Assembly: GCA_964499365.1 (NCBI GenBank)
Contig: CAZCKU010000010.1
Span: forward strand, 1 to 64,000
Direction: 5' to 3'
DNA length: 64,000 bases
Origin: PALSA-1316 sp964499365
GTDB lineage: Bacteria > Nitrospirota > Thermodesulfovibrionia > Thermodesulfovibrionales > UBA6898
Every line of letters begins with the position of its first letter. Within the stretch, counting starts at the first letter, position 1. The translations under genes and the position numbers were made by a program. Shown here in pieces: positions 57,003 through 64,000 of this stretch. The notes under the pieces were generated by a model. That model saw only the letters and a program-made list of their open reading frames with translations. It was not told the origin of the DNA and ran no database searches.

Positions 57003-59858
57003 ATGCGCGATAAACTTGAAGTCAAGATCCTGGCCCTGGTCGTTGGTCTCCTGCTGCTGGGGATCTGTGCTGCCGGGCTCATGGTATTTTATATCGAGAA
57101 GGCGAGCCTCTACTCCCTGACCGAGACCAGCACGGAAGTGACGGCGGACGTTATTGTCAGGGACATCGAGCGGATCATGCTCGAAGGCAGGGCCGACGTC
57201 ACAAAGTCGTATATGGGCGGTCTGAAGTCGATCCGGAACATGGATGAAATAGCGCTGCTGCATTTTGACGGCCGCCTTGCCTTTACGGACAAGAGCGAGG
57301 CTCCTGCCGAGGCCGATATCATGAAAAAGATCGTTGCGACGAAGGCCCCCATCATCCAGCGGGACCAGAAGAGAATTGTCTTTTACCGCCCCCTTGAAAA
57401 CGCCGAGCGGTGCAAGGCCTGTCATGCCAATGACCCCCCGGTGCTGGGTGCGGTCAAGCTGGCGTTCTCGATTGAAAAGGAATATAACAACGCCATGCGG
57501 ATGATCGTCATGGTCATGCTTGCCACCATCCTGGCCTGCATCTGCTTCAGTATCGTTCTCTGGGCCATGATCCGGAGGATGGTGATCACACCGATTACGT
57601 CGCTGGAAAACGCGGCAGCGCGGCTGGCGGAGGGTGATATGTCCTTCAGCGTGGACGTCAGGAGCAGCGACGAGATTGGCAGGTTCAGCAAGGCGATTAC
57701 GTCGTCCCTCCTGTCGATTTCCGGCATACTGCAGAGGATCAAGGACGGCTCCCGGCGGGTGACGAGGGTGGCCGAGGACGTCAGCAGGGAATCGCGGGAG
57801 GTCGTGGAAGGGACGCTCCTGGAGACCGAGGCGATCAATAATATATCGGCCTCGGTTGAAGAATTGAACGCCTCGATAACGGACATAGCCGAGGGGACCG
57901 ACGGGCTGGCGGCGTCCGCAGAAGAGACGGCCGCTGCCATGGAACAGATGGTCATCAGCATCTCGCAGATTACGAATAATTCCCAGGAGATGTCGGTGGC
58001 GGTCGAGGCCACATCTGCTTCGATAGAACAGCTGTCGGCAACGATCAGGGAGGTCGCCGGCAATACCGGCGAACTCGCCAGCGCGGCAGAGGAGACCCAG
58101 AGTGCGATACTCGAGATCGCCTCCTCGATCAAGGAAGTCGAACAGCGCGCGAAGGACTCAGCCATCATCTCCGATAAGGTCAAAAACGATGCGGTGAAAC
58201 TCGGGATGGTCTCGGTCGAGAAGACGATCCAGGGCATGCAGAACATCAAGCTGTCGGTCGAACGGACCTCTGAGTGCATCTCGAAGCTCGGCGGAAGGTC
58301 CGAGGAGATCGGCCAGATCCTCAACGTGATCGACGAGATTACGGACCAGACCACGATGCTGGCCCTCAACGCGGCGATCCTTGCGGCGCAGGCAGGGGAG
58401 CACGGCAAGGGCTTCTCGGTCGTGGCGGACGAGATCAAGGAGCTTGCGGACCGGACGTCGCTTTCGACACAGGAGATCGGGGCGCTGATCCAGGCGGTCC
58501 AGTCCGAGGTGGCTGATGCGGTCTCTGCCATGTACGACGGGCTCAACTCGGTCGAGATCGGCTTCAAGGTCACGAACGAGGCGGTCGACGCCCTGCGGAA
58601 GATCGTGGAGAGCTCGAAGCAGTCTTCGGACATGGCGGCTGCCATCGAAAACTCGACCGCCGAGCAGTCAAAGGCCGCGCGTCTTGTTTCAGAGGCGATG
58701 GAGAAGGTCCTGACCATGGTCAGCCAGATCGCCAAGGCGACGACCGAACAGAACAAGGGTATCCAGCTGATCATGGGCGCCACCGAAAAGGTGAGCGAGG
58801 TATCGCACCACGTCAAGATCGCGACCAATGAGCAGTCGCTCAACAGCAAACAGATTTCCCAGGCGATCGACCTGGTCTCGGACAAGAGCCAGCAGATCTC
58901 CAATGCCATCAGGGAACAGAAACTCGGGGCGAACCAGATATGGGGTTCGATAGAGAAGATCAAGGACCTGCCGCGTCAGAACAAGGAGCGCGCGTTCAAG
59001 CTTGACCAGATGGTGAAGGAACTGCTGAAGGACGCTGAACTGACCGTCCTTGAGATGGAGCGGTTCAAATTTGCTGCCGATACATCGGGCGGACTGCTCC
59101 GGATGGGCATCGTGCCCCTTGAGTCTCCGGCAATGATGTTCAAGAAGTTCAGCCCGATCATCGAGTTTCTGAGCAAGCGCCTGGGGAGAAAGATCGACCT
59201 GAAGGTGGCGGTCGATTTCCAGGGAGCGGTCAATGACCTCGGCCAGGGGGTGACCCAGCTCTGTTTCATGACCCCGTCGACCTATGTCGAGGCCCATAAG
59301 CGGTATGATGCGCGGGTCCTGGTGAAGGCGCTGCGCGACGGCAAGCCGTATCATCATGCGGTCATCGTCGCCAGGAACGACAGCACGATCAATACCGTCG
59401 AGGACCTGAAAAACCGGTCGTTTGCGTTCGGCGACCCCCACTCGACGTCGAGCCATATCATCCCCAGAGGGCTGCTGCTGGCTGCGGGTATTGACATCAA
59501 GGACCTTTTCTATTACAACTACCTTGGCCACCACGACGATGTTGCCAAGGCGGTCCTCAACGGCGACTTTGACGCCGGCGCGGTCATGGAGACCACGGCG
59601 TACAAATACAAGGACATGGGACTGAAGTTCATAAAATTCTCGGAGGACATTCCTGAGTTCAATATTGCTGTCTCCAGCAAGTTCGACCCGGTGCTGACGG
59701 CCGAGCTCAAGGCGCTGCTCCTCAGTATCAGTGACAGCAGTCCTGAAGGGGCCTCGATCCTGCGCTCGATCGATGAGAAGTACACGGGCTTTGCCGAGGC
59801 TGCTGACGACGACTATAACGGCGTCAGGCTCCTGATGTCCCGGATCGGCCTGATCTGA
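57003..59858 (+). CDS. Chemoreceptor (MCP) with heme-c motif and C-terminal PhnD-like domain
   Basis: 951 residues from ATG 57003 (AAGGGAGG ahead). TM1 at about 10-30; a periplasmic sensor with C137-K-A-C140-H141, a c-type heme motif; TM2 at about 166-190; HAMP (~190-245); MCP signalling helices with the hairpin tip ALNAAILAAQAGE near residue 455. After the returning helix, from about 696 to 951, there is a PhnD-type substrate-binding domain (MGIVPLESPAMMFKKF... MTPSTYVEAHKRYD... GDFDAGAVMETTAYK). No membrane segment lies between, so this domain should be cytoplasmic, opposite to its usual place. All in one frame. Could sense redox outside and an anion or metabolite inside. Confidence 0.9.
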   Translation: MRDKLEVKILALVVGLLLLGICAAGLMVFYIEKASLYSLTETSTEVTADVIVRDIERIMLEGRADVTKSYMGGLKSIRNMDEIALLHFDGRLAFTDKSEAPAEADIMKKIVATKAPIIQRDQKRIVFYRPLENAERCKACHANDPPVLGAVKLAFSIEKEYNNAMRMIVMVMLATILACICFSIVLWAMIRRMVITPITSLENAAARLAEGDMSFSVDVRSSDEIGRFSKAITSSLLSISGILQRIKDGSRRVTRVAEDVSRESREVVEGTLLETEAINNISASVEELNASITDIAEGTDGLAASAEETAAAMEQMVISISQITNNSQEMSVAVEATSASIEQLSATIREVAGNTGELASAAEETQSAILEIASSIKEVEQRAKDSAIISDKVKNDAVKLGMVSVEKTIQGMQNIKLSVERTSECISKLGGRSEEIGQILNVIDEITDQTTMLALNAAILAAQAGEHGKGFSVVADEIKELADRTSLSTQEIGALIQAVQSEVADAVSAMYDGLNSVEIGFKVTNEAVDALRKIVESSKQSSDMAAAIENSTAEQSKAARLVSEAMEKVLTMVSQIAKATTEQNKGIQLIMGATEKVSEVSHHVKIATNEQSLNSKQISQAIDLVSDKSQQISNAIREQKLGANQIWGSIEKIKDLPRQNKERAFKLDQMVKELLKDAELTVLEMERFKFAADTSGGLLRMGIVPLESPAMMFKKFSPIIEFLSKRLGRKIDLKVAVDFQGAVNDLGQGVTQLCFMTPSTYVEAHKRYDARVLVKALRDGKPYHHAVIVARNDSTINTVEDLKNRSFAFGDPHSTSSHIIPRGLLLAAGIDIKDLFYYNYLGHHDDVAKAVLNGDFDAGAVMETTAYKYKDMGLKFIKFSEDIPEFNIAVSSKFDPVLTAELKALLLSISDSSPEGASILRSIDEKYTGFAEAADDDYNGVRLLMSRIGLI

Positions 59859-59956
59859 TGTCTGCCGGGCTGAATAACCGTTGTACAGGGATGAGAGGCA
59901 TGAAGCAGGTGGCTGTGCTGCCGGTTCCAACCATAAATAAACGCGGAGGTGTCGCT

Positions 59957-60775
59957 ATGAAGGGTGTAAGAAATCTGTTCTTTGGTATGGTTATCGTGGT
60001 GCTGGCTGCGCAGGGTGCGGCTGCAGAAACCAAGTTGAGGATTGCCGGTGCCGGCGGGATGATATCGGTGGTTACCGAGCTGGCAAAGGCATATATGGCC
60101 GAGAACAGGGACGTGGTGATCGAGGTGAACCAGAAGTCGATCGAGTCGAAGGGTGGGGTCATGTCCGCGTCAAAGGGCGCGGTCGAAATCGGCATGGCCG
60201 CCCGGCCTCTCAAGGACGATGAGAAGGGGATGGGTGTGCAGGCGGTCGAAATCTCGAGATCGGCTACCGTCGTCGGGGTCAACCGCAGCGTGGCGCTCAA
60301 GGACATCAGCAGTGACCACATCTGCCGGATCTATGAGGGCAGGGTGACGAACTGGAAGGACCTCGGTGCAGGGAGTGATTCCATTTTTGCGCTGACCCGT
60401 CCTGATTCGGACGCGACAAAAGAGACGGTCAGGATGTACGTGCCCTGCTTCAGGACTCTGAAGGAGCCTGCCACGATTGTTACGATTGCGACAGCCCCGG
60501 AGATGACGAAGGTCCTGAGCACCCGGCCGAATACGATCGGTTTTACCGACTCGGTCGCGGTGGACAGTGCTGACGGCGCTATCGTCGCGCTGAAGGTGGA
60601 TGGGATCGAGCCGTCCCCCGAGAACGTCAGAAGCGGGAAGTATAAGATCATCAAGCACAACTTCCTGGTCACCAAGGGGCCTGCGGCCGGTGCGGCAAAG
60701 GATTTCATCTCTTTCATCAAAGGCCCCAAGGGTGCAAAAATCATCCAGGCCCACAAGGCGGTCCCGGTCAAATGA
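59957..60775 (+). CDS. PstS-like secreted phosphate/anion-binding protein
   Basis: 272 residues from ATG 59957 (GGAGGT ahead); the frame is open 33 codons earlier. Signal peptide ends near AQGAAA/E (about residue 21). The mature protein has LRIAGAGGMISVVTELAKAYM and GAVEIGMAARPLKDDEKG, ICRIYEGRVTNWKDLG, and TRPDSDATKETVRMYV, typical of phosphate-binding (PBP-like) proteins in the PstS family. No pst transport genes follow; it is enclosed by two MCP genes. It may present its ligand to a chemoreceptor. Confidence 0.87.
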   Translation: MKGVRNLFFGMVIVVLAAQGAAAETKLRIAGAGGMISVVTELAKAYMAENRDVVIEVNQKSIESKGGVMSASKGAVEIGMAARPLKDDEKGMGVQAVEISRSATVVGVNRSVALKDISSDHICRIYEGRVTNWKDLGAGSDSIFALTRPDSDATKETVRMYVPCFRTLKEPATIVTIATAPEMTKVLSTRPNTIGFTDSVAVDSADGAIVALKVDGIEPSPENVRSGKYKIIKHNFLVTKGPAAGAAKDFISFIKGPKGAKIIQAHKAVPVK

Positions 60776-62796
60776 TATTCAGGAAATCGATAACCGCGAA
60801 GTTTATCGCTGCCCTCTTTGTGGTTTTTCTGGTCGGGCAGTCGGTGGGGGGGGTCTTCCTCGTCGGCTTTATGCGGACCGCGCTCTTTGATTCGCTCGAA
60901 AAGAGGATCAAGCGGGCAGCGTCGACCATGGCCGGCGTTTCTTCCGGCCCCCTCCTGAGCTATGATTATGCGCTCATCGATGTTTACATCGAGGAGGTCA
61001 TGAAGGACGAGGACATCACCTCCGTCCATATACTCGACAGCAGCGAAAAGGTGATCAGGGAGAACACCAAGGCAGCGGATGCGGACCTGGGCACGGTGAA
61101 CCCCTTTCTCTTCCGAAAGAGCATGACGATGACGGTGCCGGTCAACGCGGCCGGGAACAAGATAGGCGAGGTGCGTATCGATTACGCTGCGAAGAGCATC
61201 AACAAGAACATCTCCGACAGTATGATCACGATCGTCCTGTACCAGGTGCTGATGCTGGTCAGTACCGGCATCATCATGGTCTACCTCTTTAACCGCGACA
61301 TCAAGAGGCCGGTTTCCCGGATAAACAAGGCGGTCGAGCGGATAACGGTCGGAGACCTTTCGGTCGAGGTGCCGGAGTTGGGCGAAAATGAGATTGGCAG
61401 TATTGCCCAGGGCGTGCGGTTCCTGCTGGAGAGACTGCTGCTGACCGTCTCGAAGCTGAATTCGACGGCGGTCAACGTCTCGATGGCGATCAAGCAGGTG
61501 AACCTGACGTACAACAACGTGACCGGGGGGATGAACCGGCAGTCAGATGCGGTGCGTGACGTTACCCGGGCTGTCCAGAACGCCTCCCGGGCCCAGGCCG
61601 AGATCAGCGACAGTGCCGACAAGATGGCAAACTTCTCTGTCGAAAACGTATCGTCCCTGATCGAGCTGAAGGCTACAGCCGAGGAGATAGCATCAAACAC
61701 CCAGCGGCTCCTGAAGGCGACGGAGGACCTGTATTCGGTTGTATCGCAGGTTACCCAGGCGGCCCGTGCGATCTCCAAGACCGCGAATGGCGCGCTGACC
61801 GCTGTCGAGGACACCTCTGCCTCGGTCGAGGAGATCGGCGCCTCGATCAGGGAGGTCGAGGAGCACGCCCGCGAGTCCTCCAAGATGGCCGGCACTGTCC
61901 AGGAGATTACGTCGGACACCGGCATGACGACGATCATGAATGCGGTGGAGGGCATGGACAACATAGCCACGGAGGTGCAGAAGTCCTTCGAGATCGTGCA
62001 GCGGCTTGAGTCGCGCTCGACCGATATCGAAAAGGTACTCTCGGTCATCAAGGATGTTACCGAGCAGACGAGCCTGCTCAGCCTGAATGCGGCTATCCTG
62101 GCAGCCCAGGCAGGCGAGTACGGCAAGAGCTTCTCGGTCGTGGCCGATGAGATCAGTGCGCTTTCAGACCGGACCGCCAGCTCGACGCGCGAGATCGGCG
62201 GCATCGTCAAGTCGATACAGAAGGACATCCGGGACGCGGGCTCATCGATCAATTCCGCCAAGACGAAGGTGGATGAAGGCAACGGCCTGGTCCTGACCGT
62301 CGGCAATGCGCTGAAGGATATACTGACCGCCTCCGAGCATTCGACGTATATGACCAAGGCGATCGAGCGTGCGACCGAAGAGCAGTCCCGGGGCCTCAAG
62401 CAGATCACCGGGGCTATCGAGGACATCAGAAAGATGATGAAGCAGATTGCGAAGGCGACGGGGGAGCAGGAGAAGGCCCTGAGCTTCCTGCTCGACAGCG
62501 TCGCGGACGTCAAGGAGGTTGCCGACATGACCAAGCGCGGGACGGAAGAGCAGGCGATCGGCACCAAGGGCATCTCGCGGAACCTTGAGCTTGCGAATGA
62601 GAGGACCTCCAGGATCAACGAGGCTGTGGCGAACCAGCAGAAGATGAACGACATGATCGCCAGCACGATGGACCAGATCAACGGCATCGGCAACGCGACG
62701 GTGAAGGACATGGAGGAAGTCTCGGTGTCTCTCAACACGCTCTTCGGCGAGATCGAGATCCTGAAGAGGGAGATGGAGGTCTTCAAGGTCCGGTAG
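60772..62796 (+). CDS. Methyl-accepting chemotaxis protein
   Basis: 674 residues. TM1 at about 9-30, a ~130-residue periplasmic sensor of single-cache type (about 40-140), TM2 at about 157-180, HAMP (~180-235) and a long cytoplasmic signalling coil. The hairpin tip reads SLNAAILAAQAGEYGKSFSVVADE. Both MCPs have ILAAQAGE where most have IEAARAGE. No CheR-binding pentapeptide is visible at the C-terminus. Starts inside the stop of the PstS-like gene (ATGA). Confidence 0.93.
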   Translation: MIFRKSITAKFIAALFVVFLVGQSVGGVFLVGFMRTALFDSLEKRIKRAASTMAGVSSGPLLSYDYALIDVYIEEVMKDEDITSVHILDSSEKVIRENTKAADADLGTVNPFLFRKSMTMTVPVNAAGNKIGEVRIDYAAKSINKNISDSMITIVLYQVLMLVSTGIIMVYLFNRDIKRPVSRINKAVERITVGDLSVEVPELGENEIGSIAQGVRFLLERLLLTVSKLNSTAVNVSMAIKQVNLTYNNVTGGMNRQSDAVRDVTRAVQNASRAQAEISDSADKMANFSVENVSSLIELKATAEEIASNTQRLLKATEDLYSVVSQVTQAARAISKTANGALTAVEDTSASVEEIGASIREVEEHARESSKMAGTVQEITSDTGMTTIMNAVEGMDNIATEVQKSFEIVQRLESRSTDIEKVLSVIKDVTEQTSLLSLNAAILAAQAGEYGKSFSVVADEISALSDRTASSTREIGGIVKSIQKDIRDAGSSINSAKTKVDEGNGLVLTVGNALKDILTASEHSTYMTKAIERATEEQSRGLKQITGAIEDIRKMMKQIAKATGEQEKALSFLLDSVADVKEVADMTKRGTEEQAIGTKGISRNLELANERTSRINEAVANQQKMNDMIASTMDQINGIGNATVKDMEEVSVSLNTLFGEIEILKREMEVFKVR

Positions 62797-63282
62797 ATGC
62801 AGAAATTCGCGGTCTTCAAAATAGGCGACGAGGTCTTCGGCATCACGATAGACCGGGTGGTCGAGATCATCAAGGTCCAGAAGGTCTTTACAATCCCCGG
62901 CCTCCCCGGCTTCCTGGCGGGCGTGATGAACGTCCGGGGGCTGGTCGTCCCGCTGCTGGACCTCCGCAGGCGCTTCGGCGCAGAGCCGGCGGGCAGGAAA
63001 GAGCGCATCATCATCGTGAGGTACGACAAGGAGAAGATCGGGTTCCTGGTCGACGAAATCAGGGAGATCCTGTCTCTGGCGCCGGAAGAGATGACGCGGC
63101 CGCCGTCGATCTTCAAGGGTTTCAAGACCGAATATATCACGGGACTCGGCAGGAAGGGCGACAGTATTATCATCCTTCTGAATATCGATAACCTGCTGAC
63201 GTCGGAGGAGAAGATCATCCTCAAAGAGTCAATTGGAATGTTAGGAGAAGGCCTTGCAGGAACTGATACAACAAATAAGTGA
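62797..63282 (+). CDS. cheW: CheW coupling protein (short)
   Basis: 161 residues starting directly after the MCP stop. A plain CheW domain: KFAVFKIGDEVFGITIDRVVEIIKVQKVFTIPG, FLAGVMNVRGLVVPLLDLRRRFG, IGFLVDEIREILSLAPEE and FKTEYITGLGRKGDSIIILLNIDNLL. Should couple MCPs to CheA. The last bases overlap the start of the HEAT-repeat gene. Confidence 0.94.
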   Translation: MQKFAVFKIGDEVFGITIDRVVEIIKVQKVFTIPGLPGFLAGVMNVRGLVVPLLDLRRRFGAEPAGRKERIIIVRYDKEKIGFLVDEIREILSLAPEEMTRPPSIFKGFKTEYITGLGRKGDSIIILLNIDNLLTSEEKIILKESIGMLGEGLAGTDTTNK

Positions 63283-64000
63283 CAGCAACGTAGAGACGCG
63301 GCGGACGGCGGTCGAGAAGATCAGGGGCATGAAGAACAGCGCCTGCATCCCTGTCCTGCTGAAGGCGATGGAGGACGTCAGCTGGCGGGTCAGGAAGACG
63401 GCCGTCGACATCCTCTTTGACGAATACGCGATTGAAGAGTACATACAGGGCCTGGTCCAGCTCCTGTACATCGAAGACAACGCCGGTGCCAGGAATTCTG
63501 CCATCGAGGCACTGATCAAGCTCGGCAAGAAGGCGACGGTCTTCCTGATCGAGGCGTTCAAGACGCCGAACCGGGATGTCAGAAAGTTTATTATCGACGT
63601 GCTCGGCGAGCAGCGCGACAGCAGGGCGCTCCCCCTGATGCTCGAGGCGATCAAAGACGAAGACGAGAACGTGAGCGCCACCGCCGTCGAACATCTCGGC
63701 AAGGTGCGGGAGGTGTCGGTCGTCGACGCCCTGATCGAGATACTCGACAGCGGTGACCTCTGGACCGCATACCCTGCTGCGGACGCCCTCGGCAGGATCG
63801 GCGACCGCAAGACGGTCCCGCATCTCGTCGCGGCCCTGGCCAAAAAGCCGCTCAGGGAGCCGATACTCAAGGCCCTGGGCAGGCTGGCAGACCCCTCGAC
63901 GCTCGAACAGATCATCCCGATGCTCCAGGACCCCTCGAAGAATATCCAGGAACAGGCGCTCAAGACGATTGAACGGTTTTATCATAACGGTGTCGATGCC
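63254..64000 (+). CDS. HEAT-repeat protein (3' end beyond window)
   Basis: At least 249 residues; the gene runs off the window end. I choose TTG 63254 as start because TAGGAGAAG lies just upstream; an in-frame ATG at 63329 is the other choice. The product is a stack of HEAT/PBS-lyase-type helical repeats (for example DVSWRVRKTAVDILFDE, AGARNSAIEALIKLGKKA, NRDVRKFIIDVLGEQRD, DENVSATAVEHLGKV, LWTAYPAADALGRIGDRKT). Such proteins are scaffolds and are often found in chemosensory gene clusters of this style. Confidence 0.85.
   Translation, partial: MQELIQQISDSNVETRRTAVEKIRGMKNSACIPVLLKAMEDVSWRVRKTAVDILFDEYAIEEYIQGLVQLLYIEDNAGARNSAIEALIKLGKKATVFLIEAFKTPNRDVRKFIIDVLGEQRDSRALPLMLEAIKDEDENVSATAVEHLGKVREVSVVDALIEILDSGDLWTAYPAADALGRIGDRKTVPHLVAALAKKPLREPILKALGRLADPSTLEQIIPMLQDPSKNIQEQALKTIERFYHNGVDA

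Noticed and set aside
57003..59858. PhnD-like part as a separate gene
   Set aside because: The frame is continuous, without an internal ribosome site or signal peptide before the domain.
61281..63224. Long minus-strand frame (647 codons) opposite the MCP and cheW
   Set aside because: Shadow of a plus-strand coiled-coil gene with biased codons; serine-rich, no domain. The same holds for 57422-58963, 963-2114 and 5427-6569.
1..64000. CRISPR arrays, tRNA, rRNA, insertion sequences, prophage genes
   Set aside because: None seen by eye on either strand. The palindromic elements carry no transposase gene. A tRNAscan or Infernal run could still find something missed.

Overview
The window is a 64 kb piece of a moderately GC-rich bacterial chromosome with tightly packed genes, many ATGA overlaps and very many signal-transduction proteins. 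The mix of genes (GspA/GspB pairs, a TupABC tungstate importer, DUF3786, a dual-CXXC small protein, a heme-tagged DsbC, NtrC regulators, PAS-rich hybrid kinases) fits an anaerobic or microaerophilic diderm of the Nitrospirota or Desulfobacterota type. That assignment is inference: there is no rRNA or other phylogenetic marker here. I saw no CRISPR array, tRNA, rRNA, transposase or phage gene.

Layout. 1-3.4 kb: an unassigned leader, then a sensor kinase and a sigma-54 (NtrC-type) regulator. 4.1-7.0 kb: a stress/anion-permease operon (USP-like protein, 57-aa protein, small membrane protein, TauE/SafE permease, double USP) behind a sigma-54-like promoter. 7.1-9.6 kb: a Lon protease with a receiver domain spliced in between its helical and ATPase parts, then a lone receiver. 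10.3-16.2 kb: a giant secreted metalloprotease-like protein carrying a seven-blade RCC1 propeller. 16.3-18.2 kb: a gspA-gspB pair (minus strand). 18.4-23.4 kb: tungstate and molybdate uptake, with modE-like and modABC nested inside tupA...tupBC. 23.6-29.1 kb: small redox, metal and cysteine proteins, including two very likely selenoproteins missed by ordinary gene calling because each has an in-frame TGA. 29.1-36.2 kb: a second gspAB pair, OsmC, PAP2 phosphatase, GT39 glycosyltransferase, epimerase and aldolase. 36.2-50.4 kb: three large sensor kinases, an HD-GYP regulator, receivers, YchJ, a CBM9-like protein and HisH. 50.5-64 kb: glgC, a PATAN protein and a chemosensory operon (cheY, cheA, an ExeA-like ATPase, cheW, two MCPs, a PstS-like protein, a second cheW, a HEAT protein cut by the window end).

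How it may work together. W/Mo uptake plus two UGA-recoded genes is what one expects of a cell using W/Mo- and Sec-dependent oxidoreductases such as formate dehydrogenase, though none is in the window. Substrate-binding modules of the PhnD/PstS type recur in signalling: at the periplasmic N-terminus of a histidine kinase, at the cytoplasmic C-terminus of an MCP, and as a free secreted protein between the two MCPs.

The most unusual points are the two candidate selenoproteins with SECIS-like hairpins, the receiver inserted into Lon, the MCP with a heme-c motif outside and a PhnD-like domain inside the cell, the RCC1 propeller inserted into an Ig-like domain, and the nested tup/mod cluster with two operator-like motifs.
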